Assembly (NCBI RefSeq): GCF_014633365.1 | Contig: NC_068350.1 | Span: 11,819,787 to 11,883,786 of the forward strand | Source of the DNA: Diospyros lotus | Lineage: Eukaryota > Streptophyta > Magnoliopsida > Ericales > Ebenaceae | Direction: 5' to 3' | DNA: 64,000 bases | Shown here: piece after piece, positions 11,881 through 23,224 of the stretch | Layout: each line of letters starts with the position of its first letter | Position numbering within the stretch: position 1 is the first letter of the stretch | Made by a program: the position numbers and the translations under genes | The notes under the pieces: model-generated | Databases searched by the model: none | What the model was told of the DNA's origin: nothing | Seen by the model: the letters and a program-made list of their open reading frames with translations, nothing else

Positions 11881-12847
11881 TTTGAAAGTTAAAAAAATTA
11901 AATATTAAATATGAATTTAAAAATTTAACATTTGAAAATTATAAAATATTTTTATAATTTTTTTAAAATTTAAATTTGTTTGAAATAAATCTATTTAAAA
12001 TAGAATTAAATTCAATTCTCTTATTAACTTCAATTTTTTCCAAATCACTGTAACGACCCGTTAGTGGGTCTAGGAATTATTAATATTTTATTTATGAGCA
12101 TTGAGAATTTTATCCCTATTAAGTTAAATGTGAGAAGTATTTTATATGGCAAATGTATGTAAATAAATGTATGTGTTTAAATTAAAAGAGAAGTGGGCTT
12201 GGGCCAAGTGTTTAAGGCCAATGAAAGAAATGGGTTTAGAGGAAACCCATGGGCCTAAAATGAATTGGGCTTTTGATTGGGTTTGGGCAATTAATAAAGT
12301 GGGTCTTGGAATTATATATGTGCATTATATTGTGTGTGTGCAAATTTTGTGAATATAGAAAAAGAAATAAGAGAAAGGGCAAATGTCCAATTTGGGTTAA
12401 TGCCTTGTGTTGGGTTGTGTCCCAAGTGAAAGAGTGCCCATTGGGCCTAAGAATGTGTTGGGCTTGAGCCCATGTGCATAATGCTTGTTTTTAAATAAAT
12501 GGAGTTATATATATATATATATTTATGCATTATGTAGATTAAAAGAAAAGAAGAAAGAAAATGTAAAATGTAAAGTGACCCAATGGTCCTTACTTTATTG
12601 AAAAATGTGAGAGTAATTAGGGAATTTCATAATAGGATTGAATAAAGAAAATGGGAAAGAAAAATAGAAATGGAAAAAGTCAAAAATAGGCTTGGATTTT
12701 TATGTGTTGTGAGTGAAGGGTGAGGGGCAATCTTGGAAAGATAAGGGAGAAAGGGTTGAGGGGATTAGGTAATGGGCGTGAATGCCATTCCCCTCCCATT
12801 CCTTTCTTTATTTTCCATTTTGTTTCCTTTCTTCCTTCATTTGTAAT

Positions 12848-13645
12848 TAGAGGTGTCAAAAGGGCCGGGCGGCCCGCGAGCCGCCTGGCCCAGCCCGTGA
12901 CGGGCCGGGCTTTGGCCCGGCCCGTTACTGTTCATACGGGCTGGGCCCGGCCCGGCCCCCATTGGAGGGCCGGGCTGGGCCAAAGAAATTGGGCCCACGG
13001 CCCAGCCCGTTGGGCCCTTATGGGCCGGGCCCATGAGGCCCTTACTCATTTTTTTTTAATTTTGTTATTATTTAGTAATTATTGATATTGGATATTAAAA
13101 AATTTAATTTCACCATATATATAAATAATAACCATCAATTAATTTATTTAAAATTTTTAAGTTAAATTTTTATATATTTAAATTATAAATAAACATTCTC
13201 CTTTTTATATGTACATTATTTTTCATATTAATTCACAAGAAAAATTATAAGGTATATAAAATAATGAAATAATATTTAAAACTTAAGAATTAAGATAAAA
13301 AATATTTTAAAAAGAAACAAATTAAATTTTATATATGTATATATTATATGTATTATTTTTAAAAAAATTATTTAAAAAAAAAAAAAAAAAAGGGCCGGGC
13401 CCCCCGGGCCCGGCCCGTTAGGCCCTGTGGGCTAAGGGCCCGGCCCGGCCCTCTGGCCCACGGGCTGGCCCGGCCCGGCCCCTTTGTAGGGGGGCCGTGG
13501 GCCGGGCCGGGCCCTATCAATGATAAAAGGGCCCGGGCCTGGCCCGGCCCTTTTAGTAAAAGGGCCGGCCCGGCCCGTTTAAAAAGCCCGTGGGCCGACT
13601 CGGGCCGGACCGGGCCGGGTCGGGCCGGCCCTTTTGACACCTATA
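12848..13645. mobile_element. GC-rich non-autonomous hAT MITE
   Basis: Exact 8-bp target duplication TTTGTAAT (12840-12847 and 13646-13653). Inverted ends are TAGAGGTGTCAAAAGGGCC and TATAGGTGTCAAAAGGGCC. Both arms (about 200-270 bp) are extremely GC-rich runs of GGGCCGGGC/GCCCGGCCC, and the middle (13060-13370) is almost pure AT. No transposase. The 8-bp duplication and GGTGTCAA ends fit hAT. Confidence 0.9.
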
Positions 13646-14857
13646 TTTGTAATCTCCTCTCGTTGCCCTCTCTTTCTCTTTCTTTTTCTCATTTTTCTTC
13701 TTTCTTCTTCTTCCTTTTTTAATGTCTATTGAAGCTTGAAAAGAAGTTGCAACTGAGTGTACTCTTCTCCTTGGATTCTCTCCATTAAAGGCAAGCTCTC
13801 TTGCACTTTTCTTTTATGGTTGTGCAAGCTTTCTTTTTCGTTGTGGCAATATAATGCTTCGTGGTTTCCTCTTCCTCAGTTTTTAAAAGTATGTCGGTTG
13901 AGGTTGTATATTTTCGTTATTTTTTTCCTTGGATCTGTTTGTTGTGTCAAGCCTTGTTGGGTCTTGTTGATAGTTTCATTGGGGTTTGCTCACCCCATTC
14001 TTCCTTCATGGAATGGCATTGTGGGTTAGGAAGCTAGTTTGAGAGTTTTTGGAGATTTGGTGGCTATTTTGAGTGTTTTTTGGGCATTTTTGGCCATTTT
14101 TTATCGTTCTCGGCCAAGTCGACTCTCCTAGGTGGTCAAGTCGACTCGGATTTCTGCCGAGTTGACTCGGCCGCAACTTTGACTACTATGCGCATGCTTC
14201 GCTTTTTTTGCCATAACTTTTGACGTAGAACTCAAAATTATGATCCGTTTGAAGCGTCATAAACTAGACTTCGAGAACTTCGATTTGATATGAAATATTA
14301 TATATTTTGGTTATGATTTGAATGGTTTAAGGCTCTTCTTAATCCAACTCAAGTAAAATAGCTAATGTAAAATGTTTTAAAATGCTTCCTTTGATATCCC
14401 TCAATCCCCTATAATGATAAAATATGGTTGAAAGCACCCATATGTATATTCATGGGGTTCATAAGATAAGAATGTAATTGAGTTGCATGAGGAAGCATGA
14501 TGATAAATCTTTGGGAAGTGTATAAGAAGTGTTCTTGGTTGGCATGTCCAAGTAACTCATGCTTGATGCATGACTATCGTTATATGAATAATTTCCCTTA
14601 ATTAATGTGAAATGCGTGGAAGACCTAAGAGCTCTAATGGAAAATCAAAGTGAGGATGTGTGAATGCCATTTATTATAACATTGTATGTGATTGTGTTGC
14701 ATGGCGTTGTGCTTAGCATGACTCGATTGGTCTATGAGTGCTGACTTGTGTATGTTAGGCGAACATATGCATAAGAACCATTGCATTCCTTATATGTTGC
14801 ATTGCACGGTTCCTTTGTGTGCAGGGGTGTTGGTGGTGGAAATTGGCTTGTGTTGGT

Positions 14858-14990
14858 GGTGCGTAAGACTGTGAGTGGAGGCCCACAGCAGCTAGATCCT
14901 GTGATGCGTAAGACTGTGGGTGGAGGCCCACAGCAGCTGGATCTTGTGATATGTAAGACTATGGATGGAGGCCTACAGCAGCTTGTGACC
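14858..14990. repeat. three-copy ~43-bp tandem repeat inside the solo LTR
   Basis: Three successive units sharing GTAAGACTGTG, GGAGGCCCACAGCAGCT and a GATC word, diverging in the third copy. Confidence 0.75.
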
Positions 14991-15939
14991 CCGATGAGAT
15001 TATGAGTGATGTGGTATATGAAGATGATGATGATGGGTGTGAGATGAGAGCCTCGGGCTCACATTCTTATTTTAGTAGCCTGTCATTAGCTACAACAGGT
15101 TTGTATACAGGGTCTTGGGCGCCATTATGTGTATTTTCCTATGTGGGCCCCAAAGACCATAAGTGTGCATTATGTGTGCATCCATGCATTGATGTTATGA
15201 TTGGATAACATGTGATATAACCATATGGCATTGATTGTGTGTCATCTATGCTTTTGGGGCTGGTGCGTGCCCATATGTGGCATGATGTGAATGATGTTCA
15301 GGGAAGTCTGGTCACATCCAGTTTTCGTTGGTATATTTGCTTGTCGAGCCTTAGGGCTCACTTTAAAAAAAAGGAGGGGTTTTGGTGAAATGTAATGAAT
15401 TATAAATTCTTGGGGTATGATGTTGTCAAGTGTAGAAGGCATGGATTCAAGTGAGGTTTACTTGTGGGGATTGTGATCTTTCCTTGGCTCTAAATGGTTC
15501 ATGCTTTCAGATATTATCCTATTGATACTTCCCTATTGTTATATGCTTGTTGAGCCTTGTGGCTCACCCTTGTTCTTTTTGTCATTCCAGGTAAATGGAA
15601 GATAAGTAAGTGGGGCGAGTTATGGTTAGATGTGTACAAAGATGTCTCAGCCTCGAAGATCCATGGGTGTAGTTAAGGGAATGATTAGAGGGTTTCGTTT
15701 TGTATTTAACGCCTTGATGCCCTTTAATTTTTAAAATGTATGGGTTGTAAACCCAAGTTTATGATGTAAAGAATGATGTAATATATGTTATGGCTCCTTT
15801 GTCAATGAGAAAATATGGAAATGAATATAATTTTTGGCAAATTTTTGATTTATGTCTTGTATCTGTATCCATCTTGAATGGACCTTCTCACGGATTTCCT
15901 ATGCTAGCGAGTAATCCGGGAGCGGGCCCTGACAATCAC

Positions 15940-16481
15940 ACCTAAATTGGTAGGATGATTTATATTTGTAAAAGATAAAATTGAACTTCACCATAATTCT
16001 ATCAATATTTTACTATTCCAAACATTGGAATTCAATTATTTTAAATGAAATGAATTGAATTCTAGAAATTTTTTGTTTCCGAACATACTGTTAAGGTTAC
16101 AAAATTGATCAAAATTACTTTAATATAGTACTTTAGTAGCTGATACTGAAAATTATTTTAAATATAAAGCAATTTAGTGTTTAGAAAAAAAGTGAACATA
16201 GCCAAGCATGTCAAATATAGTGTATCAAATAACGATAATGGAATTTAAAGACACCTTTAAATGATTAAAACATACTTTAAATGATTGTACTATAAAATTT
16301 AATTATATAAAAAATATAGTGTATCAATTAACGATAATGAAATTCAATTCCTTGAATGTGACATTTTTCATGAAATTTCTATGCTATCAAACACACCTTT
16401 CATGTTATTAATCACTTGAAAGATATCGACAAAACGTTATAGCTCTTTTAACAATTGTTTGATCTTTTTTTAGATGGTGTC
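15940..16481. other. AT-rich spacer between two solo LTRs
   Basis: No coding signal. Contains two imperfect copies of an ATATAGTGTATCAA-TAACGATAATG block (about 16216 and 16316). It belongs to whatever host sequence or element the two LTRs inserted into. Confidence 0.45.
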
Positions 16482-19018
16482 TGTAATACCCAATGTTTAA
16501 TATTAAAGTATTTTTTAGGAATTACAAGGTCAAATTTGGTATTTAATTATAGTTCTGTGCTTTTGTGTAATATTCAAAACACAATCGAAGGTTGAGGGAC
16601 TATGTCAAGCAAGCCCATAATGGTAAAACTGTCCAAATAAGCAATATTCGACAAAATCAAGAGATTTTCGAAGGTTTGAAGTCAAAAACATGCAATTAGA
16701 GGCATTCGGGCAAAAGTGTAGATTCTGTAAACTACCCAAGGGAGGTCAAAATGTCAAATTCTTTAGAAATTTCTAAGGAAAATGGAAAATATAGAACTTA
16801 TGGGCAGTAGTGAAAGTGTTAGATAGTTTAGGGGTGCAATGGATAGGGAGATAATGTAATTAGAAGTTGGCTGGGGGCTAAACTGCAAAAAAAATCAAAA
16901 AATTCCAAGTGGGAAACCGACCGGATGCCCTGTGGCCGCCTCTGAGGCGTCGGGAAGGTCACCTGGGAGGTGCTAGGGTAGCTTCAAGCGATAAGGAAGC
17001 CGTTTATGCTTGCCATTGGCCAGAATCAACCTTGATGTGATCGAAATTTATGGCGGATGGGATTTCTGATTTAGCCGAGATTTTCGAAGGCTATATCACA
17101 TGATTTAGGGCTTTTCGATTAGTTTGGAGGATGGATTCGGGCTTATGGGATAAAAATGAGCTGGATATGATTGGGAATCGGGTCGGGATCGAGTATAAAA
17201 GGGGGTAGAGGCCGAGGGTTTCAAAATCAAGAACGACCAAAATTTCTTGTGTTTTTTCTTGAATCGAGCTTAAGGGATAAGGGGCTTTTGATCCTTGGGT
17301 TATGAGGATAATTTCTAGGAAATTTGGAGGCTTTTAGTATAGGATAAGTGGGGTTTTAGGGGTGTTGGCCAGAAAATCGGGCTTCACCGGACCGCGGCCT
17401 ACAACCGCCTTTTAAGGCATTTTTTGGCGACTGTTTCGGTCGTGCGAGGGTGCCATTGAGGTCACCCCTCCAAGAGCTTCAAGGCCCTGCAATCAGATCG
17501 AGCATCGATCACCGTCACTGGAGAAGAAGACCGGAGAAGACAACCAAAAAAACCAGCCACGCATGTGCACGCGCAGACCCCAGCCGCACCCACGCGCTAG
17601 TACGTGAGGGCGCGTGAGATCCAGGTTTACCTTGATTTTAATTTTATAATTTTTATAAAATTATTTTAGGATGGTTTGTATAAAAATATTTGGAAAAAAA
17701 ATGGGGGTTTAGTATTTATTATAATTTTTCGAGAAGGAGAAATGTTTGAAAAATAGGAGAAAATAGGAAAAATTATGAAAAAATAGAAATATTGATTTAT
17801 AAGGTTCTAATGGTGAATAGGAGACGATTGGTGTATTGAAAAGAAGGATTGCACGATTTTTTAGGAGTGGCATGTTTTTCGAGACAAAATCCGGACTTTT
17901 CCAAATTGAGGTGAGTGGTTTGATTCTAGTTTTTACCTTGTCTTGAATGTGTTTTGGAGTGTGTGTGGTGAGTTCTAGTGAGCGGTTTTACCCTCTCGTG
18001 CTTAGGATACACATGATCGGGCCAGTTCTAGTAAGCGGTTATACCCTCCTGAATTTGGGTTGTTTACAAAGGCGTTTCACTTATATACATTATGGCATCA
18101 TTTGCATATTGAACATGTGATATATTGCATCAACTGTTTTACTTTTAAAACAAGACAATGCATGGTGTGTATTTTCATATCATCGGGGTGTCGTTTTTCG
18201 TGTCGTTGTTGGGTCTGTATGGGACGGGATGGGGTCTTCTTGAGAATGGGACAAGGTTAATCCTAGTGAACGAGTGACACGGTAGGGCACTCGAGGGATT
18301 AAGTATGTCGCGGCAAGGTCAACCCCAACGATGTGTGAAATGGTTTTTCCACTAGAGGTTGAGTATGTCAGGGAGATTTCTCAAGTTAGACACGTTGCAA
18401 GTCGTCGTTTGTCTATATATGCCATGCTAGTATGTTGTTCATGCATTGTATAAACTGCTTCATGCCATCACTTAGATGTTTTATCATCTAACCTGAGTTA
18501 TGCCCCTGGAACATTCAACGTTCCAGACACGGATTGTTGTAAGGTCGAAGAAATGGCCGATGGGGTCGACTGTGTTTAGTTGATAGTCGTTGTACCATTT
18601 TGAAGTTGTTAGAAGTTATTTTTGGTATATGTACGAACGGTTATACGATACTGCTGTTATCATTTTGTAATATTGTAACATGTATTTTGAAGTGGGATTG
18701 ACTGGTATGAAAATCGTGGTAGGCCACGACATTTTGATGTATTTATTCTGCTGTGTTGTTTCATATCTCGTTTAGTTTTAAGTCTTTTGATCTTGTTAGT
18801 TAAACGAGTAAGACTCAAATTTTTAAGATTTTTCATCTGCATGTGAAGATTGCTCTTAAAACCACCACGGGCGTCGGCCATTGTATGTGACGAGTGTTTT
18901 ATCTGCATGTGAATATTGTTCCCATAGCGCCATGTGCGTGTGACAGACTTTAAAAAAAAAAAAAAGATTCTCGAGAATTTCCTTATAGTGACGCGCCCGT
19001 GTAAGGCGGGGTGTTACA
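16482..19018 (+). mobile_element. solo LTR, Ty3/gypsy Tekay/Del-like
   Basis: Starts TGTAATACCC and ends GGGGTGTTACA, giving TG...CA with inverted TGTAAYACCC ends. The flanks are GTGTC (16477-16481) and ATGTC (19019-19023), a 4-of-5 target duplication. No internal domains are present. It contains the block GAACATTCAACGTTCCAGA, also seen as GAATATTCAAACGTTCCAGG in the LTR at 30844, so the two are related. Confidence 0.7.
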
Positions 19019-19164
19019 ATGTCTAATATGAATTAAGTTTTTCAGGTAACATAATTAAATTTAATATTTTTATATTATTTAAAAATATAGATTATTTAAC
19101 AATCAAATGTGAAAATTAATGTTTTTTTATTACTTTTTGATATTAAATTATCTGCATTAAGTAT

Positions 19165-20077
19165 TGTTGTTGCCAAAATACAACAATCTATTTTTAATTG
19201 AGGAGAGACACAAGAGTCTTGGGAGTCGTGCCTTCACTGATGAGAATCTTGACGAGTAACTGGATCTAATAGAGGTCCAGATCTAGTGATCTTACAGAGT
19301 TGAGGGTCTGATAGATCTGATGGTCTGATGGATCTGGTAAATCTGGTGGGCTGATGATCAGATGGCCCAAGATGAACGAGTGACCTGAGGATGACGAGTG
19401 GTCTCGGATGAACGAGTGACCTGAGGGCGACGAGTGGCTGTGACCGAGTGACCTGAGGGCGACGAGTGGCCGTGACCGAGTGACCTGAGGATGACGAGCA
19501 GTCTCGGATGAACGAGTGCCCTTGATAACCAAGTGGCCTACAAAATGAAAGCACCGTTAGGAATCGGGTGGGGGTCCCCGCGCAAACCCTCCGATGCTTA
19601 AGTCAGAATCTCGAAAGAAAATGAGGAAATTATACTTTTATTGCTCAAAAAAGCGTACCTCGGAATAAAGGTGGGGTCTCATATTTATAGTGGAGGAGAG
19701 AGAGAGGCCTCGCGGTTTTCTCGGCAGAAATCTCGCGGCCCATTACGGAAATTTTGCAATGCTGATCGTCTGGCGAGAGGGGGGGATTCGGCTGGATTGA
19801 CCATCCCGAAGGGTCACTCGGTCATGCCGAGTGACCTCCACTCGGTTAGGCCGAGTTTGGGGAGGGACCACTCGGTATGACTGAGTGACCCTCTCCACTC
19901 AGTCATGCCGAGTGGGCCCCCACTCGGTTGTGCCGAGTGGTCTTAGCCACTCGGTTGCGCCGAGTGGGCTCCCACCTGGCCCGGCCAAGCGGGTCTTCCT
20001 TGGCCCTTGACTTTGATTTATCTCCTATTGGGGCCCACACTTGATCATAGATCCATTTCGCCCTCCCGGGTACATCA
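19165..20077 (-). repeat. 3' LTR of the Tat element
   Basis: On the minus strand it starts TGATGTACCCGGG directly after a purine-rich tract (AAAAAAGCAAGGAGC) and ends near TTTTGGCAACAACA. The TATA box is CTATAAATATG (minus, about 19690), followed by TTAAGCATCGGAGGG (R/U5). U5 holds degenerate repeats of CTCGTCRYCCTCAGGTCA. The same order, with a matching 3' end, is found in the LTR at 35104-35821. Confidence 0.7.
19815..19966. repeat. cluster of six CACTCGG...CCGAGTG palindromes in U3
   Basis: Six 19-bp imperfect palindromes start at 19815, 19839, 19869, 19896, 19921 and 19948. The first reads CACTCGGTCATGCCGAGTG. They lie 126-285 bp upstream of the minus-strand TATA box. A perfect 20-bp version, CACTCGGTCATGACCGAGTG, lies outside the LTR at 20390-20409, and a half copy at about 20428. 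Confidence 0.85.
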
Positions 20078-20251
20078 ATTGCTCCTTGCTTTTTTAGCCG
20101 AGGAGTCGGGTAAAAGAGCATACGATCCCGGGAAATATTGGCGTCGCTTTTGCCGCATTTTGCTTATCTCTCGGGAGATCATTTTTGCGCATTTGCTCTT
20201 CATTTTCTGTATTTGCTCCACAGCTTTCGACTTTTTTTCCTTTTGAGCTCC

Positions 20252-20259
20252 TATAAATA
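20252..20259 (+). promoter_or_regulatory. TATA box of the antisense ORF
   Basis: CTATAAATAG on the plus strand, outside the LTR and about 350 bp upstream of the antisense ORF start (20611). It is a textbook plant TATA box in the orientation of the antisense ORF. Activity is inferred. Confidence 0.5.
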
Positions 20260-20610
20260 GGGCTTCCACTCTTCATTTAATTCTCACAAGGATCAGCTGA
20301 GGTGCTCCAAAACTCAAATTCTCTTAGGTCTCGGCGCATTTTCTGGGCCACGTCTTCATTTTCAGCATTTGGGGGAGCTCCCACTGGGCCACTCGGTCAT
20401 GACCGAGTGGCCATGACGTGCGACTAGTGCCATGACCGAGTGGTCCTGGTGCCCCGGTGCCCTTAAACGGCTTGAAATGCTTATCTCGGCCTTCGGTTGC
20501 TCCTTCTTTGCCTTGTACTGATTTTCTTTGCGTTTATGTGCAGGTACTTTGCTCGTTGTGATCGTCCGCTTTTCTTAACGTAACAAGGTAACGGCTTTGA
20601 ACCTTTTAAC

Positions 20611-23014
20611 ATGTCGAGGAGAAGACCGGCAGCACCCCCCGGCCCCGCGCACATTCCTACCACTTCGAGCTCTCGGCTTCGATACGGGACCTTTGAGCAA
20701 GTTTATGATGCCACGCCTTCTGGATTTATGGTGAGGTACCCTCGCCTCGATGAGCCGGACCCCTCTCGGGTAGACGAGGGCTCCCTTGGTCTTCACTTTG
20801 CTTCATTTGAGGTGGGACTCCGCTTTCCTCTTCTGCCCTTTGCCATGGCGTGGTTGTGTCACTACAAAATCGTTCCCGCTCAACTTCATCCTAATGGTTG
20901 GGCTCAGATGGTCGGCTTCTCTATACTTTGTCGTTTGAGGGACGTCGTCCCTTCCTTGAAACTCTTCAGTTGCTTCTATCGATTGCAAAAAGCCAACAAG
21001 GATCGTGCCCTTTACACTCTCCAGAAGGTGTCGGGTTTAGAGCTGTTCATCGCTCTTCCAAACAAGATTAATCGATTTGAAGAACGGTGGGTAGTGATAG
21101 AACCTCCACCTAATTGGGATGCTCCTTTATACTGGAACCATCAAGACGCCAGCCAAGGGTTTCCTCCCTACAAGGAAGTTCGGGGCGTGTATCGTCATCT
21201 AGTAGAAATGTTAACGGCGCAGGGCCCCGTCGAGTTGAGGAGCCTCCTGACTTTGGAGAATTTCAGAATCGCGAGTTGGGGGGTCGTGACACCAACTGTT
21301 CCTCCTCACTCTTCCACGCTATCCAACGAAGAAATGGAAGAAGTCGAGGAAGAAGAGATGGAAATGCCTGGATCATCTTCCCTTCCTCCTTTTAATCCTC
21401 AGGAGGAAAACACTCCTGGGGGTAGAATATCTTTCGCCATTATCTTTCTTTTTTCCATTGTCGCATTATTTCTCCATGCTAAATGCTTTGTATTGATTTT
21501 TGCAGAAATGGCTGGATTGGGTAGACTGATGGAGTTGCGTAGACGCCACTATGAGGAGGAGGCACGTGCTGCGACAGCGGCCAGGGTTTCTACACATGGA
21601 GCTGAGGGATCTACAAGCTCCCGCCCTCCTCGGTCGTATATACCTGCCGGCGTTTCTCCCACTGGGGTGGAAAGGCGGCGGCGTCCAAGAAGCGACCACT
21701 CTAGTGCTGAAGCTCCTACTCATACGGAAAGTCCATCAATTCCTCTTTCTCATGAAGAGGCTGCAGACATCCCCTCTCCTACTCCCAATTCTCAAGGGGG
21801 GGCGAAGTTCGTCCTCTCGGTTTGTTGGTGACATGGCACGAGTGGAAGAAGAATGTCGGCATCTTGTAGTTCCAAATAGGAAGGATCGTCGCCGTCTTGA
21901 AGGTGAGAAAGCATTGAGGCCCTCTCCTATACTTCCCATTCCAAGCAATGTGAGACATACCATGATTCTTGGAGACGGTACGAAACTTAGTGGTCGAGAC
22001 TTTGAAGTTTCCCCAAGGGTATTAGAGACAAACTCGGTTACTGAACCAGGGATTGGTGCTCGCCTCATTTATTCCACCATTCTCCCTCGAGAGGAACGAT
22101 GATTTATTGGTGGTAATTATGCCCAGACTAGAGACGAGGCAAAGCAGCTCCTAGTGTAAGGTATCCAAGGAATCGTTGCTTCCAACGCTAGGGACAGGGC
22201 CTATCGTGAATAAGTAGAGACCCAAATGTCAGACTGGAGGAAGCACCAATCTTCCTAGAATGATGAGCGTCAAGAGTTAAAGGGTCGTGCTCGTCGGGTG
22301 GAGCTCGGGAAGAAGAATGTAGAGGCAGAGATTGGGCGCATGCAGGATCGACTGTCCGAGGCTTCTGTTGGTACCTCGGGTCTTCACGGGGAAATTACAG
22401 ACTTACGCTCTCAGCTAGAAGCTGAAGAGCACAAGAATGTTGGTTTGATGGCGCAACATGAGGCACTTTTGCAAGAACATTCTCTACGCCTGTCAGAATT
22501 GAAAATAAGTCGGAAAGATGCTCGAGCTATTCGGGCTGAAGCAGTGAAAGAATATCATCTCACAACCGACTGTTAAGATAGGAAGGGAAAGTATGCTTCC
22601 GGCTTCCAGAAATATGGATTTTATCTGGCCTGTGCACATCTAGAATATCAGCGTCCGAAAGAGACTTTTCCTGAACTTTTTCTTACTCGCGAAGTTGAGG
22701 AGTCTCATCAAGTAAATTGGCGTCAATATGAGCCGAATGAGCCTATGAGTCCTTCTTCTTATCTGGACTCTTACTTAGTGGATGATTTGAAAATTTTGAC
22801 GGGCCCTTAGAATCTGTTTCCTTTCAATCATGGGGAAGAAGGCATAACGGTCGATCCCGGAGCCGTTGGAGAAGATCCTGGCGCGACCGATGAAGATATC
22901 CCTCACACGGTCGAGGTTGAGGAAGGGGAATTCCCGATGGGGCCTCCTGAGATTCCTGTTGTGTCGTTGGGATCTTCTAAGTGTTCCTCTCGCAAGTCCC
23001 GCTCCCGCGAGTAG
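20611..23014 (+). pseudogene. antisense ORF of the Tat element (Transposase_28 / gypsy-type domain)
   Basis: Opposite in direction to pol and placed between pol and the 3' LTR. The N-terminal part (20611-21421) is a long clean frame; residues about 60-130 (LHFASFEVGLRFPLLPF, PAQLHPNGWAQMVGF, PSLKLFSCFYRL) match the plant 'putative gypsy type transposon' domain (Pfam Transposase_28). A likely 84-bp in-frame intron lies at 21422-21505. After a stop at 21829 the reading continues in other frames. From 22298 there is a coiled-coil (RMQDRLSEAS, DLRSQLEAEEHKNVGLMAQH), then a C-terminal block (SGFQKYGFYLACAHLEYQRP) ending at a stop at 23012-23014, with stops at 22574 and 22807. The function of this ORF in Tat elements is not established. 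This copy is decayed. Confidence 0.75.
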
Positions 23015-23224
23015 ACCCTCATTGTAGTTTGCTTTCCGCTGTTGCCGGGCCTATGTGCTCCTCTCGTTGTAGTTTGCTTGTTTTATCAATGAATGTTTTT
23101 TCTTTGTTCTACCCAATGTGCTCTGCTCTTTATTGCTTGATTTATTCTTTTATTGCTGTCTTTAGTGAGATAAGACCAAGACTTTTCTTTCGCTATTGAA
23201 TCATGCACGATGTGGCGAGCTTGA

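Larger units (their letters stand above)
12049..15934 (+). mobile_element. solo LTR, Ty3/gypsy Tekay/Del-like, with 5-bp target duplication
   Basis: Starts TGTAACGACCCG and ends CGGGCCCTGACA. Both flanks are ATCAC (12044-12048 and 15935-15939), an exact 5-bp duplication. No PBS, polypurine tract or gag/pol domain lies inside, so it is a solo LTR left by recombination. It carries a nested hAT MITE (12848-13645), a cluster of AGTCGACT words near 14110-14170 and a three-copy internal repeat. Without the MITE and its duplication it is about 3.1 kb. The lineage is inferred from length and end sequence. Confidence 0.8.

Noticed and set aside
12720..13640. ORFs rich in Gly/Pro/Ala/Arg on both strands
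   Set aside because: They are translations of the GC-rich arms of the hAT MITE.
21422..21505. hydrophobic segment that looks like a membrane helix in the Tat antisense ORF
   Set aside because: The stretch starts GTAGAA, ends TTTTTGCAG, is T-rich and is 84 bp in frame, so it is better read as an intron than as a transmembrane helix.
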